64,000 nt of DNA, from positions 1,490,036-1,554,035 of the forward strand of contig KL647289.1 in assembly GCA_000727475.1 (NCBI GenBank). Reading direction: 5' to 3'. Both the position numbers and the translations under genes were made by a program. The DNA comes from Sarcocystis neurona (lineage: Eukaryota > Apicomplexa > Conoidasida > Eucoccidiorida > Sarcocystidae). Of this stretch, positions 1-12,600 are shown in pieces; position 1 is the stretch's first letter, and each line of letters starts with the position of its first letter. The notes under the pieces are model-generated. The model saw only the letters and a program-made list of their open reading frames with translations, searched no databases and was not told the DNA's origin.

Positions 1-162
1 TCATGTTGTATCGAAGTTGGAGCCCTCATTTCGGTGTCTGTCCTGCAGAAACGAGGGTTGGAGCTGTTGTCTTTTTTAGGCAGAGATGCCGTAAATTATC
101 TGTGTTGACTGGCCTGATGTGTCAGATGTGCATATGTCGCCCTTCCTGCTCTACGTCTGCCA

Positions 163-567
163 CTACCACATGGGGTCCAACACAACTGTGAGATACGCAA
201 ATGCTGTAAGGCTTATCCGTCGCGGGAGAGTCCGTGGCTCTGTGCATAGAAGCGGTGTGGCTTCGCTTCTTAGTAGATGCTGACCGTTGAAACCGATGGA
301 ACGTTGCAGCTTCTCTGCTTCTGCAGTGGTAAGTCCTTTCACGTGCTCCGTCTGTACTCGTTCGGTCACTTCTCGAGTTTCCGCGGCACATCCACTTTCT
401 TCGGCCTCTTTCGATTGCTCCGGCACAGGCCACAACGTCTCTAACACAGAAGTCGGCTCTTCTAGCATCAAGGATACATCGCCCACAAGTTGCAACTCTT
501 CCGAGGCCTTACCCGGCGCAGCCACGTCAGCTGCAGGCGGATCGGCAACTGTCGCTTCCCCTCCCAT
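163..567 (-). CDS. hypothetical acidic protein, possible exon or small gene
   Basis: Not recognised. From the ATG at 567 (MGGEATVADPP...) an open frame of 134 codons runs to a TAG at 163-165. The first 100 residues are Glu/Ala/Thr-rich and hydrophilic with no membrane segment. The frame stays open upstream to 615, and a pyrimidine-then-CAG acceptor (sequence gtcccgcag) lies just before the ATG, so a 5' leader intron or an upstream exon is possible. A competing 196-codon frame on the plus strand (287-877) overlaps it, and a textbook donor (GTAAGT at 329-334) lies on the plus strand, so the coding strand is not settled. I prefer the minus strand because of residue composition only. Confidence 0.3.
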   Translation of the reverse strand: MGGEATVADPPAADVAAPGKASEELQLVGDVSLMLEEPTSVLETLWPVPEQSKEAEESGCAAETREVTERVQTEHVKGLTTAEAEKLQRSIGFNGQHLLRSEATPLLCTEPRTLPRRISLTAFAYLTVVLDPMW

Positions 568-3417
568 GGTGAAGATTGTGAACACGACACCTGCGGGACA
601 CTTAAACAATGCCACCTTCTACCAAGCATGTGGCAGTTGCATTGCTGTTCTGTCAGACCGGAAGCCTGAACACGCAAATAGAGAGGAACTCGCGACACGG
701 ACAAGCGGGTGCTCGAGTGGAAAAGGCGTTTCACGTTGTGCTGAAGCCACGGCACGGTCGAGCCCTGGAAAGGAGAGCGTGGAGTACTCTGACGCTCAGG
801 TACAGAGACCTATTTGCAGATTCAGTTCGATGCAGACCAGGCGAGGGGGCTACACCTGCAACGAGAAGATGTTCTAAACATCTTCCGTGTTTGAATACTT
901 TAATTTGTCGTTGATATAAATCTTTGATATTGAAGGTCATCCTACATTAGGTGCTTACACAGAACATGTAGGCGCGAAAGACAGCAAAAATGTCTCCACA
1001 CCAAACATTGACCTGCGAGTCGCCACGACGGAGACTGACTGCATAGGCGTAGCATTCCGGTGGGTTTGTGTTACACGAAACAGCTAGAATCTTGCAGTGT
1101 GCACGTAACGACAAGTACAATTGTATGCTTGCATGCACACACATACGAGAAATATGTAGTGGCCGGTCCAACGGAGATTTCGCTTTGTCTGCCCGCGCAA
1201 GGATACCAGCACACGGGACGGCCCAGAACTCAGAACAGGACAAGCAGACACCTCAGTAAGTGTAACAAGGGCCCAAATGGGGAAATAAAGGGCCCTACAG
1301 TTTTGCCCGAAGAAACCCCAAGGCCGAATAAAAACATCGTCTCCACTACCACAGCTGCGGAAATAAATACACACGCACGTTCACACATCGGTGACCCCAC
1401 ACAGAGGACGACCACTTTTTGCGCACAGCTTGATCGCGCGCTGCGCTCAACACACTGCCGCCATACAAACTCTTCCGTGTGAGCTCGTGCCGCGTATACT
1501 ACAACCAACAGAAAGATTATGTTTTTTGCCCTGAATACATCCGTTCGTGTCTACTTCTTGTTACCGGAGGCAAGCAATGCGCGCGCAACGGCGAATATCG
1601 ATGCGTGGTTTTTGCGAACACGAGGCATATATTCGCTGGTACACGTACGATTATCCCCACACTTGCTATGTGGTTGGGATTCCGTGACACGCAGCACCTT
1701 AACTTACACCTTTGTATACATCGGCTTGTTTGTACACTTACAGAAACATCCTACTCCCCTCAGCTCCCCTCGACCACGGCACAAGTACTTTTGAAGGGGG
1801 TGAAGTGTGTACTTGAGCAACACAAGATCTTAACGTACGCGTGCGTACAAAGACGGAGTCGCGCTTCTGTCACGTGGCACTTCACAGGTAAGTATGCGTT
1901 TTTAAAAGTTGGGTTCCACGGTGTGTTCGCACACTGAGTGTGTTCTGAGCTGTAGTCGCAGGAAGGACTCTACCAGTTGGAACAATCAAAGCAGAAGGAT
2001 TGAGTGAGCCCGTTCTGCATGTGCTAAACCGCGCATCCCGCACGAATTTCTAGCGCAGTAATACAAGCGAAATTTCTTCAACCGTAAAGCGCAGATACAT
2101 GCAGATCTATGGGGTTGGGGATCCGTATACATTTTATATCTTTTTACACCAGCCCCAACATTTGCATAAATTCTCTAGCTGAGCCTTGTAAAGTGATGAT
2201 TATTCTCGCTCCCAGAGTGTGTGGTGAGCAAAAGTTCAGACGCTTGCTGCAACCCCTCGCCGCGCAATTGCAAGTTCAGAGGAACGCTTTGTCGAACAAC
2301 GCGGAGGAGCAAACGCACACACTGTTTCGAAACCGCAGTCAAAGTTTTGATGGCGCTGACGAGCTTGGAAGACGAAAGCGCAGAATATGTAGTAGTTCTT
2401 TGTCTTTCGCATTTGGAAGATTAGGCCCAATTATAGCACACTCATTACTCGTGTCCAGGTAGACCGGTGGCGAATGCCATCACTTCTTTTGTTGAAGAAA
2501 CTACACTGCGCCCCGGCGAAAGTTGGTTTTATGTGATCTGTGACAGGCATCTTGTTAAGGAACGATGTTGCAGGGAAACTCAAATAACTGTACGGTGTCA
2601 GATCTTTTTCGCTCCACCAGCAGTACACCTACGTATGGTTGGGGCGGTTAGAAGCACCGACATTACGAATGCTACTGCACTGTGCAGATGCGTAAACAGT
2701 TTCTTCTCACACTCCGAAGAAGAGCAACAGCTCTGAACGCATGAAGAGTGGTGAGCGAAATATGCTGCCATCTGACCACCGGAATATGCGTGAGGAATAT
2801 GCATACATATATATAAGGGGGGCAGATTTCCGTTTTCAGCGTGCAATTGTTAGGTCCTGTGAACGTAACTAATGTGCACGGGCGACGCAAGTAGACGTCG
2901 AAGCTGAGCTCCTCGTTTAGAACCATCACCAACATGTACGAAAGCGGGCGCATGTCTCGCTGTGTAACAGAGGATTTTGATATGAATCACCTACCTTGTT
3001 ATTTACGTGGATCCCCGTACGCGTCCGCTGTCTATAATTACATACGTACGGGGTGGAAGTATGGGGCGAACACCTCTGCGGTCTAATGATGTGCACCGTG
3101 TAACAGCGGCGACTGCGCTTGTTCAGCAAATACACAACGTGTGAAAACACTGCGTGTAGTTTGCTATTCACCGTTGACACAGATGCGCCCCCTGATACAA
3201 GGATACAGAGCGGCGCTGAATAGCCATGTTCCCCTTTAAAACCGCTAGGGATAGTACATTTTGCTTTTTGACGCAATCCTTGCCTGTTTCGCGTTTTCAC
3301 TTCTGCACTGTGCGCTTGACATTGCGTACTAATTTAGATCACTCTCCTCTGTGTAGAAGCGGGTGCCAGTCTCCATTCACTTCGAGACCTGTCGACGTAT
3401 GCTGCACCTTGGATAAA
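568..3417. other. spacer with no convincing gene
   Basis: About 2.8 kb with only short open frames on both strands. The best is a plus-strand stretch ending at a CCAG|GTAGAC donor-like site near 2458 (frame open from about 2109), followed by an 89-codon frame at 2467-2736 that has no ATG start. Neither has a recognisable motif. Another plus frame at 3226-3558 is antisense to the exon called at 3418-3547. I see no RNA gene here. Confidence 0.4.
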
Positions 3418-4886
3418 CTATGTATCATGGTGAAGGCCGGCGTCGTGGTTGCGGGCAGAGTGTCTCCGACGCTGGAGAGTAAGCAGTGTGGGCGGAAGCA
3501 AGTAACCCCCAAAATTATCAACCTCGAGGATGAAGCAGCTAGTGGCGCTGTCAAATAAAAAGTACTACGGTGCATAGCTTCTAATGGCTGCTTCTCATAC
3601 CCGGAGCTGACAGAGGGAGCGACTCGCTGTCGTACACAGTTTATATCTACGAATATTTGGGTAGACAACGCCAGCGGCAAGCGGCTTCTGACGCATGTTA
3701 TCTTTGATGTGGAACGCTGATATATTTCGGAGGGCACAGAGAAAAAGTGTGCTGGTCCAAACACTCCATTGAAATCTTCACAAGAATAAGCGGCTATGTC
3801 GGCAAATGTAACGACAACAATTTGGATTCCAGACGTGACACCTGCCGGAAGAGATCGTCCGACTTCGATAAAGCTGCGCGTTTCTGTGGTTCTGCAGACA
3901 CGCCAAATTTCATCTGCTACTCCCCGTGCGCCGTTCCGTCAATCCGACATCTGAGAGCAGGAAGTGCGTACTGCGTATTTCATTCTGTGGGTGTTGCGTG
4001 GGGAGCAACGTTGTGCTTGGTAGCGGATACGCTAGAGCTTTGTACCGAGCAAGCCCTTATTGCCCCACTTGTGGCAGTCTTCGACCACATATGCTCAGCG
4101 TGAGCGTATCGTTAGTCTGGAGCAGTCTCATTGAATTACATTGTATTCTTCATTTGTGCTGACTTAAGCACACTCCCGCCGGAGCCCACAGATGCTGCGC
4201 GCTGCCACCCATTCCACTGGTTGATGCGTGCTTTGATACAAAATGGAGAAACGGTGACTGATCAGATTACCTGCCGTCAATTCTGTTTTTCCGCACTGCG
4301 TCCAGATCGAGCATATCAATGTAGTGGATACCCAAATAATAACTCACGGCGGCGCTACGTCTCTCGTTGCATACTGTAGGCTAGCAGAAAGATCTGCGCC
4401 AACGAGCGCGGTAAAGGCGTTTCTTCTTTGATGTTGTGTGTGGTGTGATTCGTCTTGTGAGGACATGTCTGCTACCAGCGCGGTGACAGACTGAAGAGTA
4501 TACCTGGCCCTCAACAGCGCACACGTGAGCCTCACCTTCGATAATACAGAGCGTCAGCGATTTGTTCATAAAAAAAGCAACTCAGCTGCTGGTCGATGCG
4601 CAGCTTCGCAATCTTTTACAAAGGAGAAAAGGAAAAAAAGTGACCTAAAAGGCGCCACAACGCGCATCAGAAACAAATCGAGCCAGGCGTTCCTCCGCAA
4701 CCGTGCCCTTCTCGTCGTGCATCGAAGGCGGAGAGGGACAGCTACCTGTTTAGCGGCTGCTGTAGCTGTTGAAGGTATTGACGCGAACTGATCTAATTCT
4801 ATCTTCGTCCACACTTCGCGGAGCACATAGTTGTTAAGCTCGTACACCCGCCGCCAGTGTTCTTTAGATAACCATCTATTCATTTT
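3418..4886 (-). CDS. three-exon hypothetical protein
   Basis: Not recognised. Exons read 4886-4746, 4490-4348 and 3547-3418, with stop TAG at 3418-3420. Donors are CAG|GTAGCT and CC|GTGAGT; acceptors are CTTCAG|TCTG and TTGACAG|CGCC. Junction phases (0, then 2) match, and the joined frame stays open for 136 residues counted from the ATG at 4883 (context CAGAAAATGA). The first exon is aromatic and basic (RWLSKEHWRRVYELNNY), the middle is polar (SSQDESHHTQHQRR), and the end holds a hydrophobic patch (FILEVDNFGGYLLPP) then a basic tail. No family assignment was possible. A TAA lies in frame just upstream of the ATG, and an acceptor-like CCACAG directly precedes it, so this may instead be the 3' half of the gene whose exons lie at 4893-5687. 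Confidence 0.45.
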
Positions 4887-4892
4887 CTGTGG

Positions 4893-5687
4893 TTAGCTCA
4901 ACACGTCCACTGGGTAGCTGACACGCGTCCAGCGAACACCGTCTGCAACCTCTGCTGAAACCAGTGGCACTTCTATCTGGACAGCCACTGTAGAAGGGAC
5001 ATTTGCACACAGTCAACGTTTTCACAGCAACCTCTTGACTTCCTTCACACACAGAAGGAATGAATTGTCAGAAAGGCCTGTGTAAAGTTTTGCAATTCGT
5101 TGCATATATGCATCTCTTTGAAGGGATCGTTCCACGAAGAAGGTATGTTTACATACCGTAGCGCTCCCTTAAGGACAAACTCGTGGATTTGTCCGTTGTC
5201 CTCACCAGAGACGTCTTTTCTATACCGCCGAATAATTCGCGCAGGGCAGCAGCCTCTGCTGCAGTCTGCAGTCCTCCCTAAAGATAATTCCACAGAATAC
5301 ACAGAGCGAGAGAGCGACAACACACCTGCTGCTCCGAACGGTACCACAGAGACGTAGAATTTTTTCTCTCCAGGCGGTTAAATGTAAAGAGGGTTTTCAA
5401 GTGTTAAAAATTGCACTTTTGCGCCGTTATGGATTCGGTGCTTGCGGCACCATTGGCTCCCCTAGCATGTCAAAATAGAAGACAATTCCACGGAAGAAGC
5501 TGACATCAGACCTAAGCTGGAATGTGAGCCTTGGAGCAGCGAGGGACAGACCTGCACTCGAATCAAATTACATACTATCTGCGTACCCTGACGGACGGAT
5601 GCAAGCAGCGAGCCATTCCCCCCCGTATCCTGTTGCTCGAGAAGCAGGGCGATCGCGCCCCTGCAAGCAAGCCGCTCTTCAAAAGCA
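4893..5687 (-). CDS. hypothetical protein, three exons, 5' end missing
   Basis: Not recognised. Exons 5687-5552, 5277-5157 and 4987-4893 join in phase (0, then 1). Donors are CAG|GTCTGT and TACG|GTATGT; acceptors are CTTTAG|GGAG and TTCTACAG|TGGC. The product reads smoothly as helical protein (FEERLACRGAIALLLEQQ, then TAAEAAALRELFGGIEKTSL, then a beta-like VAVQIEVPLVSAEVADGV) and ends at TAA 4893-4895. The first exon starts in phase 2 after a good acceptor (TTTCGTATACAG), so at least one 5' exon lies further up. An alternative donor, GTATGT, sits a few codons before the end of the first exon. The stop is only nine bases from the ATG of the next minus-strand model, so splicing inside the last exon (GCAGAG|GTTGCA) into that model is a real alternative. 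Confidence 0.42.
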
Positions 5688-6094
5688 CTGTATACGAAAG
5701 AATTACAACATAAAACGTCAGAATAACTAAAAACGCAGCAAGCAGCATATGTGCCGTAGGCACAAGCACTAGAGCCCCACTCTTGGAAGAAAGCCGTCTT
5801 TGCTGTCTGCTTCACTGGGCATTTACGGGCGACGAGAATACAATGTGCAGGCGAACGTCTTTACCTATTCAAAGTTTGAGACTCTATGCTCGCGTATTTA
5901 ATATTCGTCTTTCTTCACAATGGGTTCGTACGTTTATAACTTTATCCTTCTCCATGTGCTGTAGAACTATACAAACGTGTGTTCATACAGGCAACTATAT
6001 CTTTAACGTGAGTGGATCCTACTTGATAACTGACAACGGTCTGTCTGTCCTGTCTATAGAAACGTGCGTCTATATTCAATGTTGGGACTTTCAC

Positions 6095-6226
6095 CAATAT
6101 CAACTTTCACAGTGGAACACTGAAAAGGCGTAAGTAAAGCAACAGGCTTTTTGGCATGAGCAACCCGGAAAGAAACGACACCTCTACCCATAGGTGTGTT
6201 GCACTTTTCGAACGAGGAGACCAATG
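6095..6226 (-). CDS. candidate upstream exon, unknown protein
   Basis: Acceptor CTTACACAG at 6227-6229 and donor ATTG|GTGAAA after 6095 bracket an open stretch of about 44 codons (GRGVVSFRVAHAKKPVALL) with a natural mix of basic and hydrophobic residues. It starts and ends in phase 1. It may be a 5' exon of the gene at 4893-5687, but that gene's first visible exon needs phase 2, so an intervening exon would be required. A second acceptor (CCTTTTCAG) inside it could shorten it. Confidence 0.25.
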
Positions 6227-6697
6227 CTGTGTAAGCCGAGAATGTACGAGCGTGTACCTGTGCGCGCTCCACTACTGCAGGTTTTACTTCAGCCCCGTCA
6301 CAATATTTAGCGACTCCAATGTGTCTTTCCCTAATGCATATCTCTCGATAGACTCCGCTGTCAGCGACGTTCTCGCTGTGTCCTCCCCCCGCTTCACGGC
6401 GTCCACATCGAACAATACAACTACAAACAGATTTACATCAAAAGATCAGCGCACGGAAACCGCTCGACACAGGGCAGAAAGTTGTATTCAGAAAAACATC
6501 CTTCCCATATCGTTTACTTCCAAGCTGAACAATGAATGGACCCAGCAGCCTTTATCACGGTGAGAACGGAAATACAGTGGAACTGCCTAGCAGAGTTGTA
6601 ATAATCAGCAATAGAGCGATGCTGAGACCTTCATCAGGTGTGGACGCTAAACATACGAAACATACACGCAAGACGTAGGGCACCACACAGTTACACA

Positions 6698-9600
6698 CTA
6701 CTGACAGGACAACGCGACAACGCTTGATAATGTCATTTGCTTGGAGCGGGGCTGACGTTGTCCGAAGAAAAGTACAGCACTGCCTAGTATTGGTGCCACT
6801 ACCCACACATCGCACATGCGGAGCATAAATGTAACACAAATATCGGTGCTGGTAAAGGTGGTCCTACCGCCACGTGGATATGCTTACCGAGGTGTCGGCG
6901 ACTCTGATGGACCTGGTAGGCTGCAGTCTGCGGTCGACCCTGCTCGGTTTGCCGCTTTTGGGGGTGCCCTGGAGTTCCACAGTTTTCGCACCGGGGAACA
7001 GGTGCTTCAAGGGGTTCCCATAGGCTTTGACGACCTGTAGTGTAGGCGCGGCACTAGTGAGGGCGTCGACAAGTACCTGCAACCCGTGGCTTGAGAACGA
7101 GTTTCTCTCAATTTCGAGTGTGTGCAGAGTTCCCCCACCCTTACGGCCCCGCCCACCCATGGACTGCTGTGATGACTGCTCCTCAAGTTTGAAGATGCCA
7201 AGCTGCTGGGTGACCGCCTCTGCAAAATCGTCGCTGAGACCACAGGCGTTGGCGGCAAAGACCTCTACGTCCATGCAGCAGGCGACGCGCACCAGCACCT
7301 TTGCAAAGGGCGGTCTTCCTTTTATAGGGTTGTGATCTAGGATGAGCCGTCGACAGCCTCGGAAGGAAAATACTTGCAACAGCAGGTCTGCGTCTTCCTG
7401 TTCGCCAGTAAGGCAGTTGAAACTCAGGTCGAGGACCTCGAGCTGCAGCAGCTGAAAAGCCCCACCACCCAATGCTGCCAGATGTGCTCCACGTAGCTGT
7501 GTATTACACAGATTCAAATGCTTCAACCACGTGTACTTGCACAAATACGCGAAAGACGCCTGCAGCGCAGCAGGAGAGACGGGGCACCCGCGGAAGTCCA
7601 GACAACCGCCCGCGCATCCCTGAAAAAATTGAATTGCCGACCCGCTCAACAAGTTAGCCGCTGCCTGCTCTGTACGCACGTAGCAGATCCCTGCGAGTCT
7701 GGAAAGAGAAATCAAGTGAAAACCACAAGCCGAAAAAGATAGGTACGACACAGCAGGAAGAAGTGAGGCGGAACGGGCCCTGCAGGACTGTAGCTGGCGC
7801 ACAACACGTCGTGCTTCCCAGTCGTACACTGTACGCATACCAAAGATAGAGTACGACTGTCATTTTTGCAACGGCGAGAGAACTTGCAGATTCGATTCGA
7901 AGCTGAATGTGTGCTACGTTAGACAAAAACTGCTGCTGTTTCCGTAGGACGGGCTACACTCAGTCACTGCAAATGCAGACGGTTGAAGACACTCTACGTG
8001 GGGCGAGGATCTATTACTCTCGAAATATACGCACCCCTCCTCTTCACTGCGAAAATGAGCATTCTGCCCTCTTTCCGGCACGTATGCAGTAGTCTCATCC
8101 AGCGTGCAGGTAAGATTCGTACCTGCGCGATGAAGGTACGGCGACTAGTTTTAAGAAGACGCAGCTGCCCTCCACAGACGGTCAGTTGCAGTAGGTACGT
8201 ACACAAGTACTTCTCTTCAACGGGAAGCAGGTCTGTCATCGCCAAGGTAAAAACAACGCCGAAGACACTCATTCTACGTGCGTTACGGGCTCTCCACCGC
8301 TACCCACAGGTTTAACTTTAGAGGCACACACACACACACATACGAGTCAGCGTGGACCTTTCCCAACAAACACAGGGCCGCTGATGAGGCAGAATATATG
8401 ACGGTATATTACGCGTCTTGGAAACGTCCGAGAATTACTGTGCGCCTATAGGCGTATTGTGTTTAAAATGGGCAACCATACATAAATGGAGTGACAACGC
8501 TGCAGAGGAAAAGATAGGGCAGCCACATATGCAGGAGGTCCCGTTCTCGTCCGGACAGACTGACCCGCGCGCGTGCAGATGCCCCTCTTGTCTCTGAATG
8601 ACATTTACGCGCCTGTTCGCCTGCAGCTTCTGTCTGCAGATTTTTTTTCAACACTCGTGTATGAACACGCAAAAAGCCACACGTATCCAATTGACTCTTC
8701 CAGGCGCCTGTGTAGAGGAACAGTGCAGAGAGCAGAGAACCACTGCTGCAAGCGCCTGAGCATGGAAACATTCTCGAAATACCAACACATTTGCATCCTG
8801 CAGAGGGCAGTCAGTCTGGAGGCGGTACGAGAGAGTCTCCTGCACCAGAGTCCCTCTGTCTAAATTTCCTCCATTATCTTACGGACACCCACAAGACGAT
8901 GGAAGATATGGACACAGCGGAGCAGGTGAATTTCCAGGCGCTCGCCATCTTTGTCGCAGGTTTTTGGTGGCGGCTGCAAGTCATCAAGATTTAGTAAACA
9001 TGGATACTTGTTACACGCACAAAAATATCTGCGTCCAGTGTCCGCCCAAACTTGACCTTAAACCCCCCTCCTTTACCATTCTACACGCAACGTCTTCCTC
9101 CCTTACGTGCCTGTGACCTTCGTCGCCCACACCCGCAGCAGACCCCTATCTCTGTTGTTTCTGAAGTCCCACCGTCGTCTACAACCCGGTGAGCACTAGA
9201 CCTTTTACAGGACCTGTGGTCCGACTGTTGTGGATACGGAGTATTTATGGTGATCGTGAGAAAGCGCCCATCTGCAGTTATTGACCGACACACGTACGTC
9301 AACTTTACACTCGCGTGTATGTAGGATGCCTGTGCCATCGCCTATTCTGCCCTGTGGCCCCTCTGCGTTCCGCAGGCACTTCCTGTTTGTTTTACTCGCT
9401 CGGTCTCCAAAGAAGACCGGTTGCCCGGTGTGGTCTTTGCACTCTTCCAGGTCTACACCACGTGAGTTTTCAGAAATGCGCGAAACATTGGGGTGGCTTT
9501 AATGTCTGGTGTAGCCACAAGAAGTGCCGTTATGTACCAAGTCACACAGCGTGAGCCTCCGTATGCCACCAAGCAGCTCTCGCCACGTGCACTTCGTGTG

Positions 9601-12600
9601 TGTCAGTCTCTGCAACGAGTGGCAGTGATCCCTCTTTTGTCTGTGTATTCGGCAGTATCTCTTCAATTTCTTCTTGTTTCTTTTTCGAGACGCATGACTG
9701 TCGACGTGTCTACACAGATATGTCCTTGGTTTGTCGGTCTTCAGAAACCATCGACATGCCGTCTACCTCCGGTTTAGATGGATGGTAGTTACTTCCCCGA
9801 CATGTCTACGAACTCCCTGGTGCCTCTCTCCCATTTTGATGAGCACACGGTCTCAGCGTCTATCTCAGACCCTTGTGCCGGCCCACAAGGTTGAGAACAA
9901 ACGTCCGTGTGTATTTCTTATCTCCACGGCAGAAGAACTACACAGTCACTTACAGAACACACGGCATAAAGTGCTGCCCTACCTTGCATGCAGGAGCCTC
10001 GCCCATTCGATAGTGGCAGTCTCTGAGATGCCCCGAAGTGTGAAAGTGATCAGCGGTAGAAGGGGGTTCTGCTGCAGCAGGTGGAGAGGGGCAGCAGGTG
10101 GAAGTGCCGCAGCAGCGGCGGCGTCTACGTCAAATCCCTGCACATGCAACAGCATGGGTTCAGCATGGGAGTCGACCCACAAGTGGTGCAGGTAGATCCC
10201 GCGAAAGGTTCGTGAACGCTGTCCTAAGTTCAGGTCATACTCCCAGCCCTTTCCCGGCTTGTCTTCTTTCCTTCCCTGTTCCTTCCAGCAGGACGGGTCG
10301 CGCACCCCGAGGGGGTAGTGTACTAGCGCGGAGCCTCGCAGCTCGAAATAGACCAGTCGCGGGCGCGTCTCCTTTCCCATCGCTGCAGCCACACGCCCAC
10401 CAGAACGGCTGGTAGTGCCAGCTTCAGGTGAGTCCCTCTTCGGCGCCGTCTGGCTGTTGTCTGTGGGTTTACTCTGCTCGTATCCTGCATTTGCTGCTCC
10501 GTCGTTGTTGGCCCTCACTTTCGGGCTAGTGCCGTCGTTTTGCGGCTGGTGCTGCTTAGGGGGCTTCGCCTTCGCTTGCGGAGCCAACTTCCGAAATTTC
10601 TTCTTCGTTCCCGCCAAAACGGTCTTGTCTGGGAACAAGCGGGTCCCGCTTTGCTTCCAGCCGTAGGCGTAAAGCCGGCCAGACATGGTTACCGGCATTT
10701 GTTCGATGTCTGCATATCCTGCTGCCATCGGAAGCACAAGGCCGTCAGCAGGTGGTTGAGGAAGGGAAAAATCCACTTTTAAATTAATTTTTTCCCCTAT
10801 GTTCAATTGTGAGGGTTCGGGAACCGTGACGCTTCCCGGTTTCTTACCTGCGCCGCTTTCACCAGACGAGCGACGTGCGTCTTCACCATCAGCAGTGGGA
10901 TCGCTCTTATCGCTGCTCACGCTGCTGCTGCTGCTTCGCGGGCTGCTGTCGAAGGAAGATCCCTTCCTGTCTTGGTCTTCTTCTTCGTCGGTGTCCTCCC
11001 CGCTTTTTGGAATTGCCGATCCTCCGCTATTCCCTTTCTCTCGTTGCTGCTGCTGTTCACGCTTTACAGGCTCCCCCACTGAGGGCGAGTCGCCCTGCTT
11101 GCCGCTCTCGTGTCCGTCCCGCAGAGCGCGCAAGTAGGCCCGCACTGCCGCTTCCTCTATCGCCGGCGTGTTGTTAGAAAGGTTGAGAAGGGCGAGTTGC
11201 GGCAGCAGGCGCAGGTGCTGCAGCCGCAGCAGGGATAGCACGTCTGCGGTCGTCAGTTTGTTTCCGCTGAGCGACAGCTCCTTCCTGCTGCTCACGGGGC
11301 GCTGCGGGACACAGTCCGCCACCTCCTCGGCAAATGTGGCCACAGCCGCTTCTTCCAGGCGGTCCCGGTCGAGGAAAATAGTGTGCAATTCTGGCGTTTT
11401 GAACAGCAGCGAGAATAGCAGTTCTCCGGCCCGCGGACTGGAGTAATTGTTGTCGCTGAGGTCGACAGTTGCAGCATTGAGACGAGCCAGGAGATCACGC
11501 ACAGAAGAAGGCTCCGCTGCTGCTGTCAGCAGGTTCGCCCGGAGCAGCACCTGGTGAGCCTGGAAGGGCAGCAACGATTTCACTTCCCGCAGATCCCGAT
11601 CTTTCAGAAGGCGGTTAGATAAGTCCAACACATGCACCCTCTGCTCTTGCTCCAAGCAGGCAAAGAAAACACTATCTGCCTCTTTGAAATAGGGCATTCC
11701 TTTCAAACTTAGTACCATCTCACTTGCCGAGAAACAAAAGTCCGCCACCGACTGAGCCACTTGCCAACCCTGCCCATTCCCGTTGATCGCCCGGACTTTT
11801 CCTCTGCTACTTTCCTCCGTCCCCATTTCAGCAGCGTCTCGTGCTGTGCTGTCTGCTCCTCCTGCTGTCCGTTTCCCTTCTACTCCGCTTGTTCCCTCTT
11901 CTTCCGCGGCTTCCTTTGCTGGCTGGGGAGCCGCGTGCCCTTCCTCCTGTTCCCTGAAAACGTGTTGCGTCATTTCGTGTTCCTCGTCTCTCTCTGCCTC
12001 AGTACTTTCCTTCCTCTCTACGTCCTCTTCCCTCTCGTCCGTCTCCTCCACCTCCTGCTCTTTCACGTCGGCTGCTTCAAGCGCGTGTGTCTTTCTGGCA
12101 GCCACTACAGCAGCCGCAAAGGCTTGTTCGTACTTGCTCAACGCTACACGGCGCAGCAGCAGCGACAGCCACACCTTGATTTCCTGCAGAGAGTCAGCAC
12201 TCAGCAGCATATCAACGTATTTGCGCTGTGCCAGCAGCTGCTCAGCCTCAGAGAAGACATTCTCCTGCAGATGCGGAATACGGGGTGCAGGGGTCTTTGA
12301 TGGTGCTGCAGGAACAGCCGCAGGACCGTCTTTCGGCAAAGGGGACGCACCACCAGCAGAACGCCCTGCATGCGACGGACCGTTTGCACGGGCCCACACC
12401 TTGTGCCCATTCGTTACAGCAGCAGCAGCAGGACCAGCAGCAGCAGGGCGAGTAGCGGCGCTTTTCTGCTGCTGCTGAGGGCCCCCGCGAGGAGGAGGAG
12501 CCTTTGCCCTTCCAGGTAGGGGGATGTCACCGCCAACGGTGCTTCTCGGCGGCGCGGCCCCGTGATATGCCTCCGGTGTGTGCAGGCTATCAGCCGCTTC

